Position numbers and translations under genes: made by a program. Source: Branchiostoma belcheri (taxonomy: Eukaryota; Chordata; Leptocardii; Amphioxiformes; Branchiostomatidae). From it: DNA of 64,000 nucleotides. The stretch is from assembly GCF_001625305.1 (NCBI RefSeq), contig NW_017803268.1:957260-1021259 (forward strand), written 5' to 3'. The stretch's first letter is position 1, and the number at the start of each line of letters is the position of its first letter. Under the pieces are notes generated by a model. It saw only the letters and a list, made by a program, of their open reading frames with translations. It was not told where the DNA came from and did no database searches. This document shows, one piece after another, positions 13,401 to 24,400 of this stretch.

Positions 13401-14056
13401 ATTACCGAAAAATTCGCATTCCTGGCCTAGCCACATGCAAAATGCTAATGTCCATATTAGGGATATAACGGTTGAAAGAATTTAGGAATTTGTTAACACA
13501 TTTCATGAGGACACTACGATTTGTTGCAGATATAAGTGATAAGTGTCCAATGCTCTTTTCGTTTGATCTTTCACATGCCTTGGCGTTGAATGCATTTATT
13601 TATTTCGTCCTTAACTGTTACGCCGTACATTAATATTAAGGCAATCTAAGCTGCTTTATGTTTACAGAAAATCATTTTCTGTAAATATCGCCCATTTCCT
13701 GTTTGCTGTTTTGTTACTTGTTGGTGTTGCTGTTTTGTTATTATTATTTGCCATTGTATGTACTCCTCTTTGTTAGTAGTAGGGCTAAGATTAGCAACCT
13801 GCTAGAGTTAACCATTACTATGTTCTGTACGTTTCTATGTTGCACAATAAAAAACAATAAAAATAATCAATTTCTGTGTCATGTAAAGGTTGAGGCTATG
13901 AAGGAGGTGTACCCCGAGGTCCATGAGACGTTCAACACGCAGCTCAAGGAACTCTCCAAGGAGATCCAGACTCGTAACGAAGGCCTGAAGACGGAAGGGA
14001 AGGCCGCCTACACCTACCTGGACCCTGAGAACGTCGCTATGAGCATCGATATCTAA
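1430..14056 (+). CDS. SRPBCC(x3)-C2-lipoxygenase fusion protein, copy A
   Basis: Predicted iron lipoxygenase with lipid-binding-type N-terminal modules, 1,177 aa. Exons: 1430-1478, 1983-2126, 2697-2863, 3059-3157, 3515-3677, 4211-4365, 4984-5121, 5588-5746, 6169-6321, 6496-6574, 6941-7141, 7582-7729, 8436-8719, 9088-9251, 9671-9812, 10300-10560, 10986-11346, 11809-11978, 12497-12674, 13184-13334, 13889-14056; all have GT/AG borders and sum to 3,534 nt. Residues about 1-160, 165-305 and 330-480 look like three SRPBCC (Polyketide_cyc2/PYR-like) folds; the third has the PYR-like pattern VQGCIRCF...RERLEWRDD. Residues 483-598 are a C2 domain with Asp500, 506, 553, 555 and 561 in the calcium-loop positions. 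Residues about 600-1177 are lipoxygenase, with iron ligands His873, His878, His1054, Asn1058 and the C-terminal Ile1177. Ala916 aligns with the Ala of S-specific lipoxygenases. Substrate is unknown. No signal peptide, so probably cytosolic with calcium-dependent membrane binding (inference). Confidence 0.92.
3990..4190. repeat. Tandem 66-68 bp repeat, three units (arm A only)
   Basis: Units start at 3990, 4058 and 4124 with CTGTATTTGTTAGGGTGGAC and end with TTTCTAGA. Arm B has a single unit at about 25333-25402. The array lies in intron 5, ending about 20 bp before exon 6. Its AGGTAAACATGC...ACCTT core resembles one end of the interspersed family found at 8121 and elsewhere. It marks expansion after the arms separated, or contraction in arm B. 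Confidence 0.85.
7176..7375 (+). mobile_element. Interspersed element family 1, copy in intron 11 (arm A)
   Basis: Begins GGTAACATTTGCAAAGCAAA and contains the family core ACCATGGTGACAGACGTCTG. It is one of about eight copies in this window (8121, 22123, 50589, 51300, 60345, 61009, 62111). It encodes nothing and has ends that resemble each other in inverted orientation (AGGTAAACAT), so a MITE is most likely. The equivalent arm B copy (22123-22387) is longer, so this insertion predates the duplication. Confidence 0.7.
7426..7439. promoter_or_regulatory. Intronic TCTCGCGAGA palindrome (intron 11, arm A)
   Basis: The 14-bp palindrome GCTCTCGCGAGAGC contains TCTCGCGAGA, a known CpG-promoter element in animals. 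It is preceded by TATAAAA (7395-7401) and followed by AAAATGGCGACGTCA with a CRE-like half. It sits about 145 bp before exon 12, at the border between the SRPBCC and C2-lipoxygenase halves. The palindrome is kept in arm B (21952-21965) although its surroundings differ. Promoter activity is inference. Confidence 0.4.
8121..8382 (+). mobile_element. Interspersed element family 1, full copy specific to arm A
   Basis: Runs from CTAGAAAGGTAACATTTGC to TCGGTAAACAT, about 260 bp, with no coding capacity. Arm B lacks it: its intron 12 (21203-21667) is 465 bp against 706 bp here, and passes from the GTTCTGGTAA flank straight to unrelated sequence. It is therefore a young insertion in one arm. Short inverted ends suggest a MITE. 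Confidence 0.8.
11648..11748. mobile_element. Palindromic MITE in intron 17, arm A
   Basis: GCCAAAAAGCAGTTAC at the left is matched by GTAACTGCTTTTTGGC at the right, a perfect 16-bp terminal inverted repeat around about 70 bp. The same element is at 17824-17926 in arm B, so it was in the ancestral copy. Confidence 0.8.
12702..12985. mobile_element. Terminal-inverted-repeat element in intron 19, arm A
   Basis: AGCCTGGTACGTATCCAGTC at the left is mirrored at the right by GACTGGACACCAGGCT, and the similarity continues for about 45 bp inward (TATCGTGG.../...CCACGATGG). The interior has no coding sequence. Arm B (about 16795-16910) keeps only a shorter, rearranged version of the left half. Confidence 0.7.
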
Positions 14057-14445
14057 AGGGTTCCTTCCAGCTGACTAACAGATCGTACGGAGAGAGAATA
14101 ACAACCACCGAGAGAGATAGAGAATAACAACGGGAGATATAGCTTACATTATTACGTTACTAACAAAAAAGGTGTTTCAATGAAGGCAGAAAACCTTAGC
14201 AAAAGTTTGCGATGGGTTGTAGACATTATGATATGCATGGTAAGATAGATAATAATTCAAGATACATAGCAATACATTTAGGTGGGTGATGTTATAGCTA
14301 TATTGTCGAATATAACAAATCGACCTGCAATATTTGATAAATACTTGGCGCATAACAGCTCGCCATCTTGGAGCAGAATATCTTGTTCCTTCTCTTGCGT
14401 TGACAAAACCTCAACATTTTGTTGTGTTCTCTTTGCCTTGGAATC

Positions 14446-14451
14446 AATAAA
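14446..14451 (+). terminator. Poly(A) signal, lipoxygenase gene A
   Basis: AATAAA 390 bases after the stop codon, followed by a GT/T-rich stretch (GGTGTGTGG, GTTTTTTTTTATT) as expected for a cleavage region. Confidence 0.6.
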
Positions 14452-14536
14452 CTGGTGTGTGGAAATAAAACTGGTTGGTCGTTTTTTTTTATTTCCATGA
14501 CGATTTAAGAGGCATCAGTATGCTTTGTTTGGCGAG

Positions 14537-14591
14537 AACACAATCCCAAACATGGCTGAGTTTACAAACTTGCCGTGTTTGGGATTGTGTT
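14537..14591. repeat. Long-stem hairpin between the two genes
   Basis: ACACAATCCCAAACA (14538-14552) is perfectly complementary to 14576-14590. Pairing extends to about 20 bp per side with one G-T wobble, leaving a 15-base loop. It lies between the two convergent genes near the middle of the palindrome. It may be a MITE relic or a structure-forming site. Confidence 0.65.
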
Positions 14592-14995
14592 ATTGATGCA
14601 AAAGCGCTCCCTACTACGGCTACATATAGCGGCGAGAAGCAGAACTCCAGTCAGAAGCTCTGGAGAAGGTGTCCGATAGACTTCGAAACGTAAGCAAGGT
14701 AAGACAAAAGAATGCTGTTGTTTAAAAGAAAATACCCAATAATCGAACCTTCAGACAGTGGAAAAAGATTGTCTGGACTGGATGTAAAGCCGGGACGAGA
14801 TAATCGAATTGTTATAGCATTAACTCCTTTCAGCTTTTCAAAGAGCCCCCCTTCACTTACTTCATGCTTTTGTCACCATCGATAGTTTTGAAACTTAATT
14901 TTCTCAGACTAAAGTTGATCATCTTTGCCACACGCGTGATTAAAATTCCTACAGACCTAAAATGAGTTCGCAACACGAAAGTTCACATGCAATTC

Positions 14996-15001
14996 TTTAT
15001 T
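14996..15001 (-). terminator. Poly(A) signal, lipoxygenase gene B
   Basis: TTTATT on the + strand is AATAAA on the - strand, 487 bases past the stop codon of copy B. The two genes' predicted cleavage sites are roughly 0.5 kb apart, so transcripts converge without necessarily overlapping. Confidence 0.5.
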
Positions 15002-15487
15002 CTTCCAGAGCCATGTTGCAACTTGAAAACGTGCATTATATTGATATACAAGACCATATAGTATTTCTGCTCCACTTTACATATGGAATATCAGTTTGAA
15101 ACTGCAAATGATTCTAGGACAAAGGACGATCATACAAGTAGTTACTGTAGGCTATTAAATATTTGTACATGAAAATGGGCCAAATATTGTCAGCTTAGTC
15201 TCCCACCGGTCGTCATAGTATTTCACGAGCGCCTAGTATTATATTATATTTTGTACTTTCAATTGCTATATAAATATCTGTATTTGATTCTCTGTCGTGG
15301 ACAAATAGAATATTAGTCATTTGACTGGCGGTTGCAGGCAGCATTAGTAGTTCAAAAATCATGACCGCAATACATTATAATAAGTTTGTATTACAGCAAA
15401 TATAACATCTGGTAGTCAGCAAATATAATATCTGGTAGTTCAATTTTAGATTTGAGGAAAACTCTGGTCCATTTAACATTGCCGGGT

Positions 15488-18400
15488 CTAGATGTCGATG
15501 CTCATCGCGACGTTCTCAGGGTCCAGGTAGGTGTAGGCGGCCTTCCCTTCCGTCTTCAGCTTGTCGTTACGAGTCTGGATCTCCTTGGAGAGTTCCTTGA
15601 GCTGCGTGTTGAACTTCTGATGGACCTCGGGGTACACCTCCTTCATGGCTTCAACCTGGAAAATTACATCAACGTCAATAAGGGTCAAAGAAAAGATGCA
15701 CTAGCAGTGGGCATATGCATCGGGTAGTCACATGTTGGTGTCTGTAAAACTCACTTAGGCCCCTTAGTACTAACAACATCTCGAGAAGAAGTGGATGCTA
15801 TACTTCTCAGATGTCAAATTTGACAATCTATCCTGTGGGTTGAGAGACTTAATTTAGCATCTCTACCGGTATTTGATATCTCTACCGGGATCTGGATGTC
15901 TAATCTTCACCTCTGAAATTCCTTCAGATCGATTTTGAATTAAGAATGGCCTGTGTGGGCATCGTATCGTATCAGCCCACAGAGCCTTACAACATCCAAG
16001 GGTCAGGCCGGAGGGCCAGAGGGAGACCCCGCCGCCGCTGGATAGACGGCGTGACGGAGACACTAACCGCCCATAGCCTGACACCTCAGCAAGCTACTGG
16101 ACTTGCCCAGAACCGCCTTCTCCACCTCCCCTCGACGCCCCCACAGAGGTAGATGTGGCCGGATAAAGTAAACTAGTGTGGGCATCAAGTATCAAGGGAG
16201 GCTTACCCCAGTAATAGCAGTCTGTGACGGCATGGACAGCATGTATGACAGAAGGACCTGCAGTCCCGTGAACTGTGGAGGCGGCAGCGCCTCGAGAACA
16301 GCAGACTCCGTCATGTCGTTCGGTCCGTCAGGCATCGGCATCGACAGTTGGGCAGGCCTGGGGGGGGGGGGGTTGAAGATGGAAGATACACATTCAATAC
16401 TACAGTTTTGAACCCATGACTTTTTGGGCCCATTCGAAAGAACATCAGCGCTGCAGCATGAGCATCAGTATCAGTAAATATACATTCATGACTTTGTTCA
16501 TGACTTCGAAACCACTCTAAAGAGCATCATATGCGCATGCCATGTAACCATACCCTAGATTTAGTGTAAAAAGGCTATATACACAAATGTAAAGACGTTT
16601 TGGTCTCACAGACATCAGTATGCTATGACATAGGGTTGATACACTTAACTACACGACGAAAATTATTGTTGAAAATCCAGTTTTGCTGCACTGAAATAGG
16701 TTTGGGTGCCTTAGCTTTCAACTGTTTTCGAGTTATTGATAGGGTACAATCTATTAGTTCTTGTCAAAAAATATTTTAAATCGTTTAGTTGTTCTAACAT
16801 TAGGACATCTACTGGCGTAACACTTCCGTGCGTCCAGTTGAGCTGGACGGGGGAAAACTATAAAAGCCCCGAATACAGCGTGCTATACTGGCTACCAGGC
16901 TATGAAAATGATAGATAACCTCACCTGTTGGGCACGAAGGAGTAGTAGTCGTACTGCGGGAAGTTGATGGCGGAGTGCTGCGCGCTCACGTTGAAGATGA
17001 TATTGGTCAGGCAGTCGATCAGCAGCTTCTTGTCCGAAATCTCGCGAGGAAATCCGTGAAGCTGTCCGGGACCTTCTATCATCTGGCAGAACTTCTGGAG
17101 AGCTAGCCACGGAAAACAACATTTCGTTAGGGGTTAGATATTCAAGATGATTCGTCGATTATATTAGAGACAAGATAACAGATCTTAAAACGCAAGTATA
17201 GGAGCTATTCATTGGCGCCACAGTAATTACAACTCTCGATAAGGTGTTGGCCAATTGGTGGGTAAACTGATACAGTACATGCAGTAGCATGTTATATGTT
17301 GGTATGTTGAACAGACATACACACTAATCCAAAATGGCAGATGTGAAAAAACCTCTAATACACAAAAAGACAGATTGTTCATTGTAGCAAAAATGAAGAC
17401 CACGAGCTCAAATAGTCTTTTTTCTGAATACTGCAGCCAAAATTGGAAGTAAAAAATACTTTCAAGATACCGCGCACTCTTGATTAAAGATCATACAGTA
17501 TAATCAGTGGGCCTAAATTATGTCGGATGCTGAATGTGAATGCATGCTCTAATCAAGTAATATTAAAACATAGTATTTAGTAGCCTAACACACCTTGGTC
17601 GTCCTTTACAGCCTTGTCACTGGTGTACGCCTTGTCGACCATCCCAGTCACGTAGGTCTTGTAGATGTTCCACAGTTTGAAGCCGTCATCCCGGTAGAAG
17701 TAGTTCGTCAGTCCGTCAGTCTTAGCCTCATCAAACCCACGGCGTTTCAGCTCTTCTGGGAAACTTAAAAAACATGAACGAGATATACGTCGATGAAGGT
17801 TTAGACATCCAGGTAATACGATACGCCAAAAAGCAGTTACAGTGACGAAAGCTAAGTGGAATACTAGCTGAAACGTCTGACGTTTTCAAAATCATATCCA
17901 GTTGCTTGAGTAACTGCTTTTTGGCGGAACAAGATATAGCTTTAACAAATGTACAATGTCAACTGTAACAACTGTACAATTTCAAATGTACAATGTCAAC
18001 ATTTCGTTTTGCAGACAATGTAAATTTAATTTTGTGCCACTATGTGCATCCCTTCACCCTGTAATTTGTTGTATGTTCGTTATTTTGTGTGATCTGAACT
18101 GAACCCTGTAAGACTAGCTATCAGGCTAAAGAGTATCTCAGCATAGTAAATATTTGCCGAGCTTAAAAGCTTGTTCTGAGTGTCAGATTCAAGGGCTTAA
18201 CATCGGAACTCAGTACAGTCTCAACACTCACGCCATGTCCATGAAGTTGTACTTGCGCCACTCCTTGAGGAACATGACGAGCCCTCCCACGGTGGAAGTA
18301 GCGAACATCGGGTCGGTGATGGGGAAGATGCGGGAGACGAGCGAGTGGCGCGCCAGGTAGTTGATGCCGATGGTGTCCTTGAAGTGCGGCAGCAGCAGGC

Positions 18401-21400
18401 GGTGGACGGGGTGGTCCGGGGGCAGGTGGGTGTGCAGTGACACTGCGATGGGCTCCATGGCGAGGTGAGTGTAGCCCAGATGGTACAGGAACTGGTGCAC
18501 GTTGTTGTCGGCGGACACTACGTGCATCTTGGCGAACATGTACTTGTTGGGATGAGTCTTTGCACTTTCAGGGGAAAACACCTCATTCTCACCTAGGAAA
18601 AAGAAGGAATCCGTCATACATGTTAGGTTCCTGTGAATGATTCTGCCACAAGCCAATGTGAAGCCAAAATAAGTCTAAGCTACTTGGGTGCACTACCACG
18701 TTGTGTTGGACCATCGTCCTTATGACTGAACAATATGTTTAGCTAAATATCTGCACTGCCTAATAACAGCCCCCGACACTACTTGGGGGTTTCCAATATG
18801 CCTTAGACAAGGGTTTACTCGTGATGTGGAGACTAAACCTATCCCTAACCCTACTCAGAAGTCCTAACCCGAACGATGACCGAACTCCAAGTGTAACTAA
18901 TCGTAAATTAACTGTACAAATTTTTGCCTAATTCCAACCCTAACCCTAAATTCCATCCAAATTTCCAAGCAGAAATTTGGCGTTTAATAAATTTCACATC
19001 GGATACACAAAGGGTAGTTGTTACAAATATCAAAGCCACCGTCAGGGGTTAGTAATATTCCCTACCTTTCTTCCTTGACAACTGAATTCCTAGAAGATTG
19101 AGACGAGATTTCGCGCCATCCTGCTCCTTGTACATCAGTACGATCGGAGCGTAGAAGAACTTGCCCGGGGTAGCGGGAACACCGAGCATGGGCGCGTAGT
19201 CCACGATGAACAGCCTGTTCTCGGCCATGAGCTGTTCCGTGGTCTTGCCCTGTGCCTTGAGCTCCAACATCTCGGCAGGGATCTGACTCTGGTCTTTACA
19301 CACGGTCAGCAGCATGGGATTGATGCCTGAAAGTTTGGATGGAAGAAGGTGTACACATCAGATCAACGATGCATTGTTACCCTGCATTGTTACGCATGGT
19401 GCAACCATCGATGGTTGTCCTTATGTCTGCGGTGCTTAAAGTGCTATGCCCCCGCGGAGCAAACAATGGAGAGGTTGGAAAGATCGTCTACCAGAAAAAA
19501 AGGGTCTGGGGGATTCTTCAAGATTGAGGCAATGATATTAGACACTCACTGTTAACGGTACCAAAAGGTATGGCCTATAGGGAAAATGCAGGTGTTCACG
19601 GAATTATATGTTCAGGGTAGCGACAGGTGCAGAAAAAAAGTCTGCGAATTATTTGTTACCGGTAATGATACATTCGTGGTACAGAAATGACCGTAGAAAC
19701 CATGAACATAGAGTACTGACAGAAAGGCCCGGAATTAAGTATTGGTGAGAAATACTATACTTACCCTGGAGATACTGGCGGCAGAACTCCTCGTCTTTCT
19801 GCCACTCTTCTATCAGCCTCTCGTTAGCAGGCAGGTAGCCGCTGAAGTTGGCCTTCCACGGGTCCCAGATGCCCTTGACTTGCGCCAGGCGGATCATGAT
19901 CTGGGCCTAGAAATAACATCAGTTGTACACATTTTTACAAAGGAGAAGTCGATTGGGGTGCACGTCGATTCTTTATTTTTATCCTTCATGTAATGTATGA
20001 TACCTTTCATAAAAGGTATGGAATAGGTTTGCATTGCACATATAAAAGCTATACATCGGTCCACTGTATATATAGTGCTAGTTTGTAAAGAGTACTCATG
20101 ATACAGTTGTAGAACGCGGATAATACACAAACTTGTAGCTGTTTCCGGCATCAAACAAGAAAAACGACAAACACAGGTCCATTGCAGTATAACTGAGGAA
20201 CCCCTATTTTCAAACTTGACCCTGGTCTCAACAGTAACTTGCCTACCAAAATCATGGAACATCCATTCCCAGATTCTCTACTTAGGGACCCCAAGGACCC
20301 GCTAACAAGAGGAAGGCAATTGGATACATAAGAGTCTACAAACCTGTGAGCTGATGAACTCCATGAGGCGCTGCATGAGCCGCCCGGCTTTAAGCGGAGT
20401 GAACATCTCTCCAGTCGGCATGGGAACACAGGCGGCCGGCATCTCCTCTAGGGGTACATCGGGGTGGGTCCGCAGACGGGTCATGTAGCTCAGCTCGTAC
20501 TTCTGACCTGGGGAGCAACAAAACACGGTAAGAAACAACGAAGAACTACATCGTATAGGCAGGTGCCATATGTAAAACCTTGATTATGCCACTTTACATA
20601 CTCTTTTTGCGGCTGCTAGACAGGGAAGCATCCATTTGCAACCTGAAGGCTGTCAAAAAGAAGGTACCAGTACAAGATAGTAGGATAAACGCTCAACATA
20701 ATATAACATAACATAATAACATAATAATGGTCGGATAACACGTCAAAAATAAGCCGAAGCCCAACCCTCTGCTTAGAGAGCAGGTGTTGTGCACATGCAT
20801 TTGCTGCTAACTACCCTAACTTCTCGTCTATATATACGTCGTACCTTTGTTTAGTGTCCTGTGTTGCCATGCGTAAAGTAGCTTTCACTAGATAAAAGAA
20901 AATAAAGACTTTATATACCATGGCCCAAAAACGAGGTGATGAGGCTGGTAAACTCGTTCCTGATGGCGTCCAGTTCGCTCTGGAACACCGGGGCCAGGAA
21001 CGGCAGGGTGATCTGTTTGACGAGCTTGTCTCCGTCCACCTCGTCCTTGGGCTGGTCGTGCATCTTCAGGTACAGCCGGACGTTCAGCGTCCCTCCTCCC
21101 TGCACGTCCAGAGTCATCCTCTTCTCCTGACCTGACGTCAGCTCGTCCAGGTTGACGTTAGCTGTCCCCATGATGTCGTCCTGTCCGACCGTGTCTCGGT
21201 CCCTGTAGGGTAGACAGTGGAGGTATGCTCAGAGGTGGTATCTGATAGATTGTACTTTATTACCAGAACGTATATGTAGAAAAGGCATCTAATGCTATTT
21301 AAGGCGGAGAAAAAAGGAATTTTCAGAATTTATGGTCATTCAATTCTATGGTCATTCTTTACTGTAGTAATTCCTATTCCATAGCAGACTAAAATATTTG

Positions 21401-24400
21401 AGGCAAAATGCGATGTCGTGTTAGGAAGACGCTTGCTTTTATATATATTTTTTGTACAGAAGACAAGAATTTTGACTATTTTATGGCTATACAAAGACAA
21501 TAATATACAGGCTATTTTCTATGGCTATTTTGAATATTAAACGGCTTTACTATTCCACGAAAAGTGGAATCTACCAATGGCATCAAATACAAGGCGAGTC
21601 CTATTTGTAATGGTTGTAAGTAGAAGTTAGAAACAGCAGTTCTGAAAATCTTTAGTCCCATACATACATGATGGTGAAGACGATGTTTCTTGTCCGTGAA
21701 GTCACCGGCAGCGCAAAACGGTCGTCCCAGATGGGCTTCTGGGTAGAGCGGCACACCTTTGTGGTCACGGGCTTCCCATCATTCACAGCGAGCACAACAT
21801 ACGGGTCAGCATCAACTGGAAGAATACATTTTCAAGATCATAAAATGATGACAAAGCTGCCAATTTGAGTTACATGAACGCTAACCTCAAGCAGTTTTCT
21901 TGAGCATGGAACGAACAAACTCTTTCCAAACTCTGCCACCATTTTTAAACTGCTCTCGCGAGAGCACCCGACGAGAACTCGCGTGATGTTATAGAGGGGC
22001 GGTAAAAGATTAGCCTTACGGGGGAAAATGGTAAGTTGGGTGGTCAATTTGATCGTCCCCTGCCCTCAAAGAAATTTTCTTGGAGATTCCATCGACACCA
22101 TCGCCTGTACATTTTCTAATTTCTATGTTTACCTTCGCAGAAGAAAAACATGTTTTTGCTCAATTTCTTCTTCAAAACTATGAGGTCAATCACTCAATGA
22201 CCTGAACCAGACGTCTGTCACCATGGTAACTGGTGTTGGGTTACATTATGTAGCAGAACAGTCGGAGATCCTGCTCACCATATATATGGAATGTATTTGA
22301 CTGAGTAAGAATAAACTGAAGTTTGTTGGGCTAGACCAGCTGAAGGTAAACATTATGAATTTGCTCTGCAAATGTTTACCTTTCTTATGAAATTCAATAT
22401 ATTTAGGTACTTACACCAGCCGTCAGTGCGTGCCAGATCAGCGGCGCTCCCAACAACGACCTCTAGCGTCCCGACCTCGGAGTGGAAGAGCTGCTGCAGC
22501 CCGGTGATGCACGCCATGTACGCGGCCTTCTGGTTGTCTTGGATACGGGACACCGCAAACGACACGCTGACGTCAAAGGTACACTCGAACTTCACTTCAG
22601 TCTCCTTCTCACCAACTGTGCAATGAAGAATTGGATCATTAGTATACTATCCACAACATGGAAAAATTTATGCTCTTACGTGTCTGTGGCAAAAAGGTCG
22701 AACTAAATGAGAAGGCACTTCAAAGAAGCCACGTGACAAGTCTCACTGGGTCAGTCTACTGAGGAAGACCAGAGTGACTGGTCGAACTCTACCGCTCTAG
22801 GCGAGAGAACTTTGTGTTGGATGTTCAAACAACTACCATCACAGATGAACCTTCACTTTATAAATCGAGAACTTCAATGCTTTTTGTGATTGAATTCTCA
22901 CAATTCTCACAATACAACAACTTGCATCATCAAAATGTATCTTGGCGCTGCATACATGAATCTTCTTCCCTTACCTTCCGTCATAGTAATGGTGGTGTAG
23001 ACATTTGTCATTGTCACTGGAGGGGGAGGCTCCATGGACAGAAGGCTGTAGATCTGTACAACAAATGAAGATGAATTCATGATCATTTTTCATCTATCTT
23101 AAAACTATAGCAGTTTCATGGGGAAGGCATAATAAGAGTTTAATACGACGAATTGTAATACGATGATTAAAATCACCGTGGCTTAGTTGTTTGGTAGCTT
23201 CACTGTGTGCTAGCTGGTTAATTCGATATTATGAAAATGGCGTAAATAAATTGAGAAGCTCTCTACATAATGTGATGTTAAAATGGAGGACTATATGTAA
23301 CTAACCTCGACGTGATCGTTATCGTCCCGCCATTCCAGCCTCTCCCTGATCTTACTCTTGGTTTTGGACGTCACAAAACACCGGATGCAGCCTTGTACGT
23401 CATTTCCGGGCTCCTCGATCTCCATGTTGTCATAGATCTTCCAGTACTCCATGCAGTCCTGTAGACATTATTTTTATTAATATCTAATAACTAAAATATG
23501 ATTGACAAGTAATAAAAAGTCGTTAGATACATGTATGTTTGACAATGATTTAAAAAGTTTGACTTGTATGAACGTGCAACGATTATTATGAAGATTGAAA
23601 CAGATATTAATTCAATAAACCTTCAATGTCGTACAATAAAGTAAAACCTGCCCAAGACGTCCAGCCAGGGGACAAAAAAAAAGCGGTCGTTTTGGACAGG
23701 TTGCACCCTTGAATAGGGTCGACTCAAACACGACTGAGACTAAGTTGTGGTATCTTAATTCAAATACTGTATGCTTGCGTCAATAGGGACCGAGCAAAAG
23801 TGGTCTCCATGGCCAGGTCGTCTTGAAGAGGTGGTCGCAAGAACAGGTCTGACTGTACGTTACAGTAGAATGAAACTAAAATATCTTCAAAACTACTCAC
23901 GCGTCCAAAAGGCCGGAAGACCTTCCACACATCCTCCAGGGGACCCCTGACGAGCCCCCGGGCGCCGGTGGAGTACGCGCCCTTCTTGAAGGCCGGTGGT
24001 CCGGCGGGCGTGGCGGGGGCTTCTACGTTCACACTCGGCTTCGCTTCACCAAACGCCTCCTACGTTACAAGGCAAGCAAAGGACCTTCTTCACTACTTAC
24101 ACTTACAAACATTGCATTTCTAAAACTAGATATTGTCACAACCATTCTGTAGTTACATTTACAAAAATTGCATTTCTAAAATAGATATCATTGTCATTTA
24201 TAAAATAGTTAGATATCATTGTCGATGTCATTCATACACCATTCTGTAGTTACTTGCCAGTCAATAAAATGAACGAAAATGCATTACTTAAATATTTAAG
24301 ATACCATAGCCACACAGCTATATTGTTACTTACAAGTCAAAATAAAATGAAGGAAAATATGCTTCATTGCATTTGACTTAACTAAGTTAGTGATTATTTT

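Larger units (their letters stand above)
13335..16206. other. Central spacer of the inverted duplication
   Basis: Holds the last intron and last exon of each lipoxygenase gene plus the intergenic piece 14057-15487. The two last introns (13335-13888 and 15656-16206) share no similarity I can see. The 168-nt last exons are homologous but more diverged than exons farther out. Besides poly(A) signals it contains a hairpin at 14537-14591 and a LINE fragment at about 15940-16165. Confidence 0.8.

Noticed and set aside
18780-18960. CCCTAACCCTAA runs as interstitial telomere repeat
   Set aside because: Only a few scattered partial units, not a tandem TTAGGG array.
20920-21135. Long antisense ORFs over lipoxygenase exons
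   Set aside because: Mirror frames of GC-rich coding exons, present in both arms at the same places, with no independent evidence.
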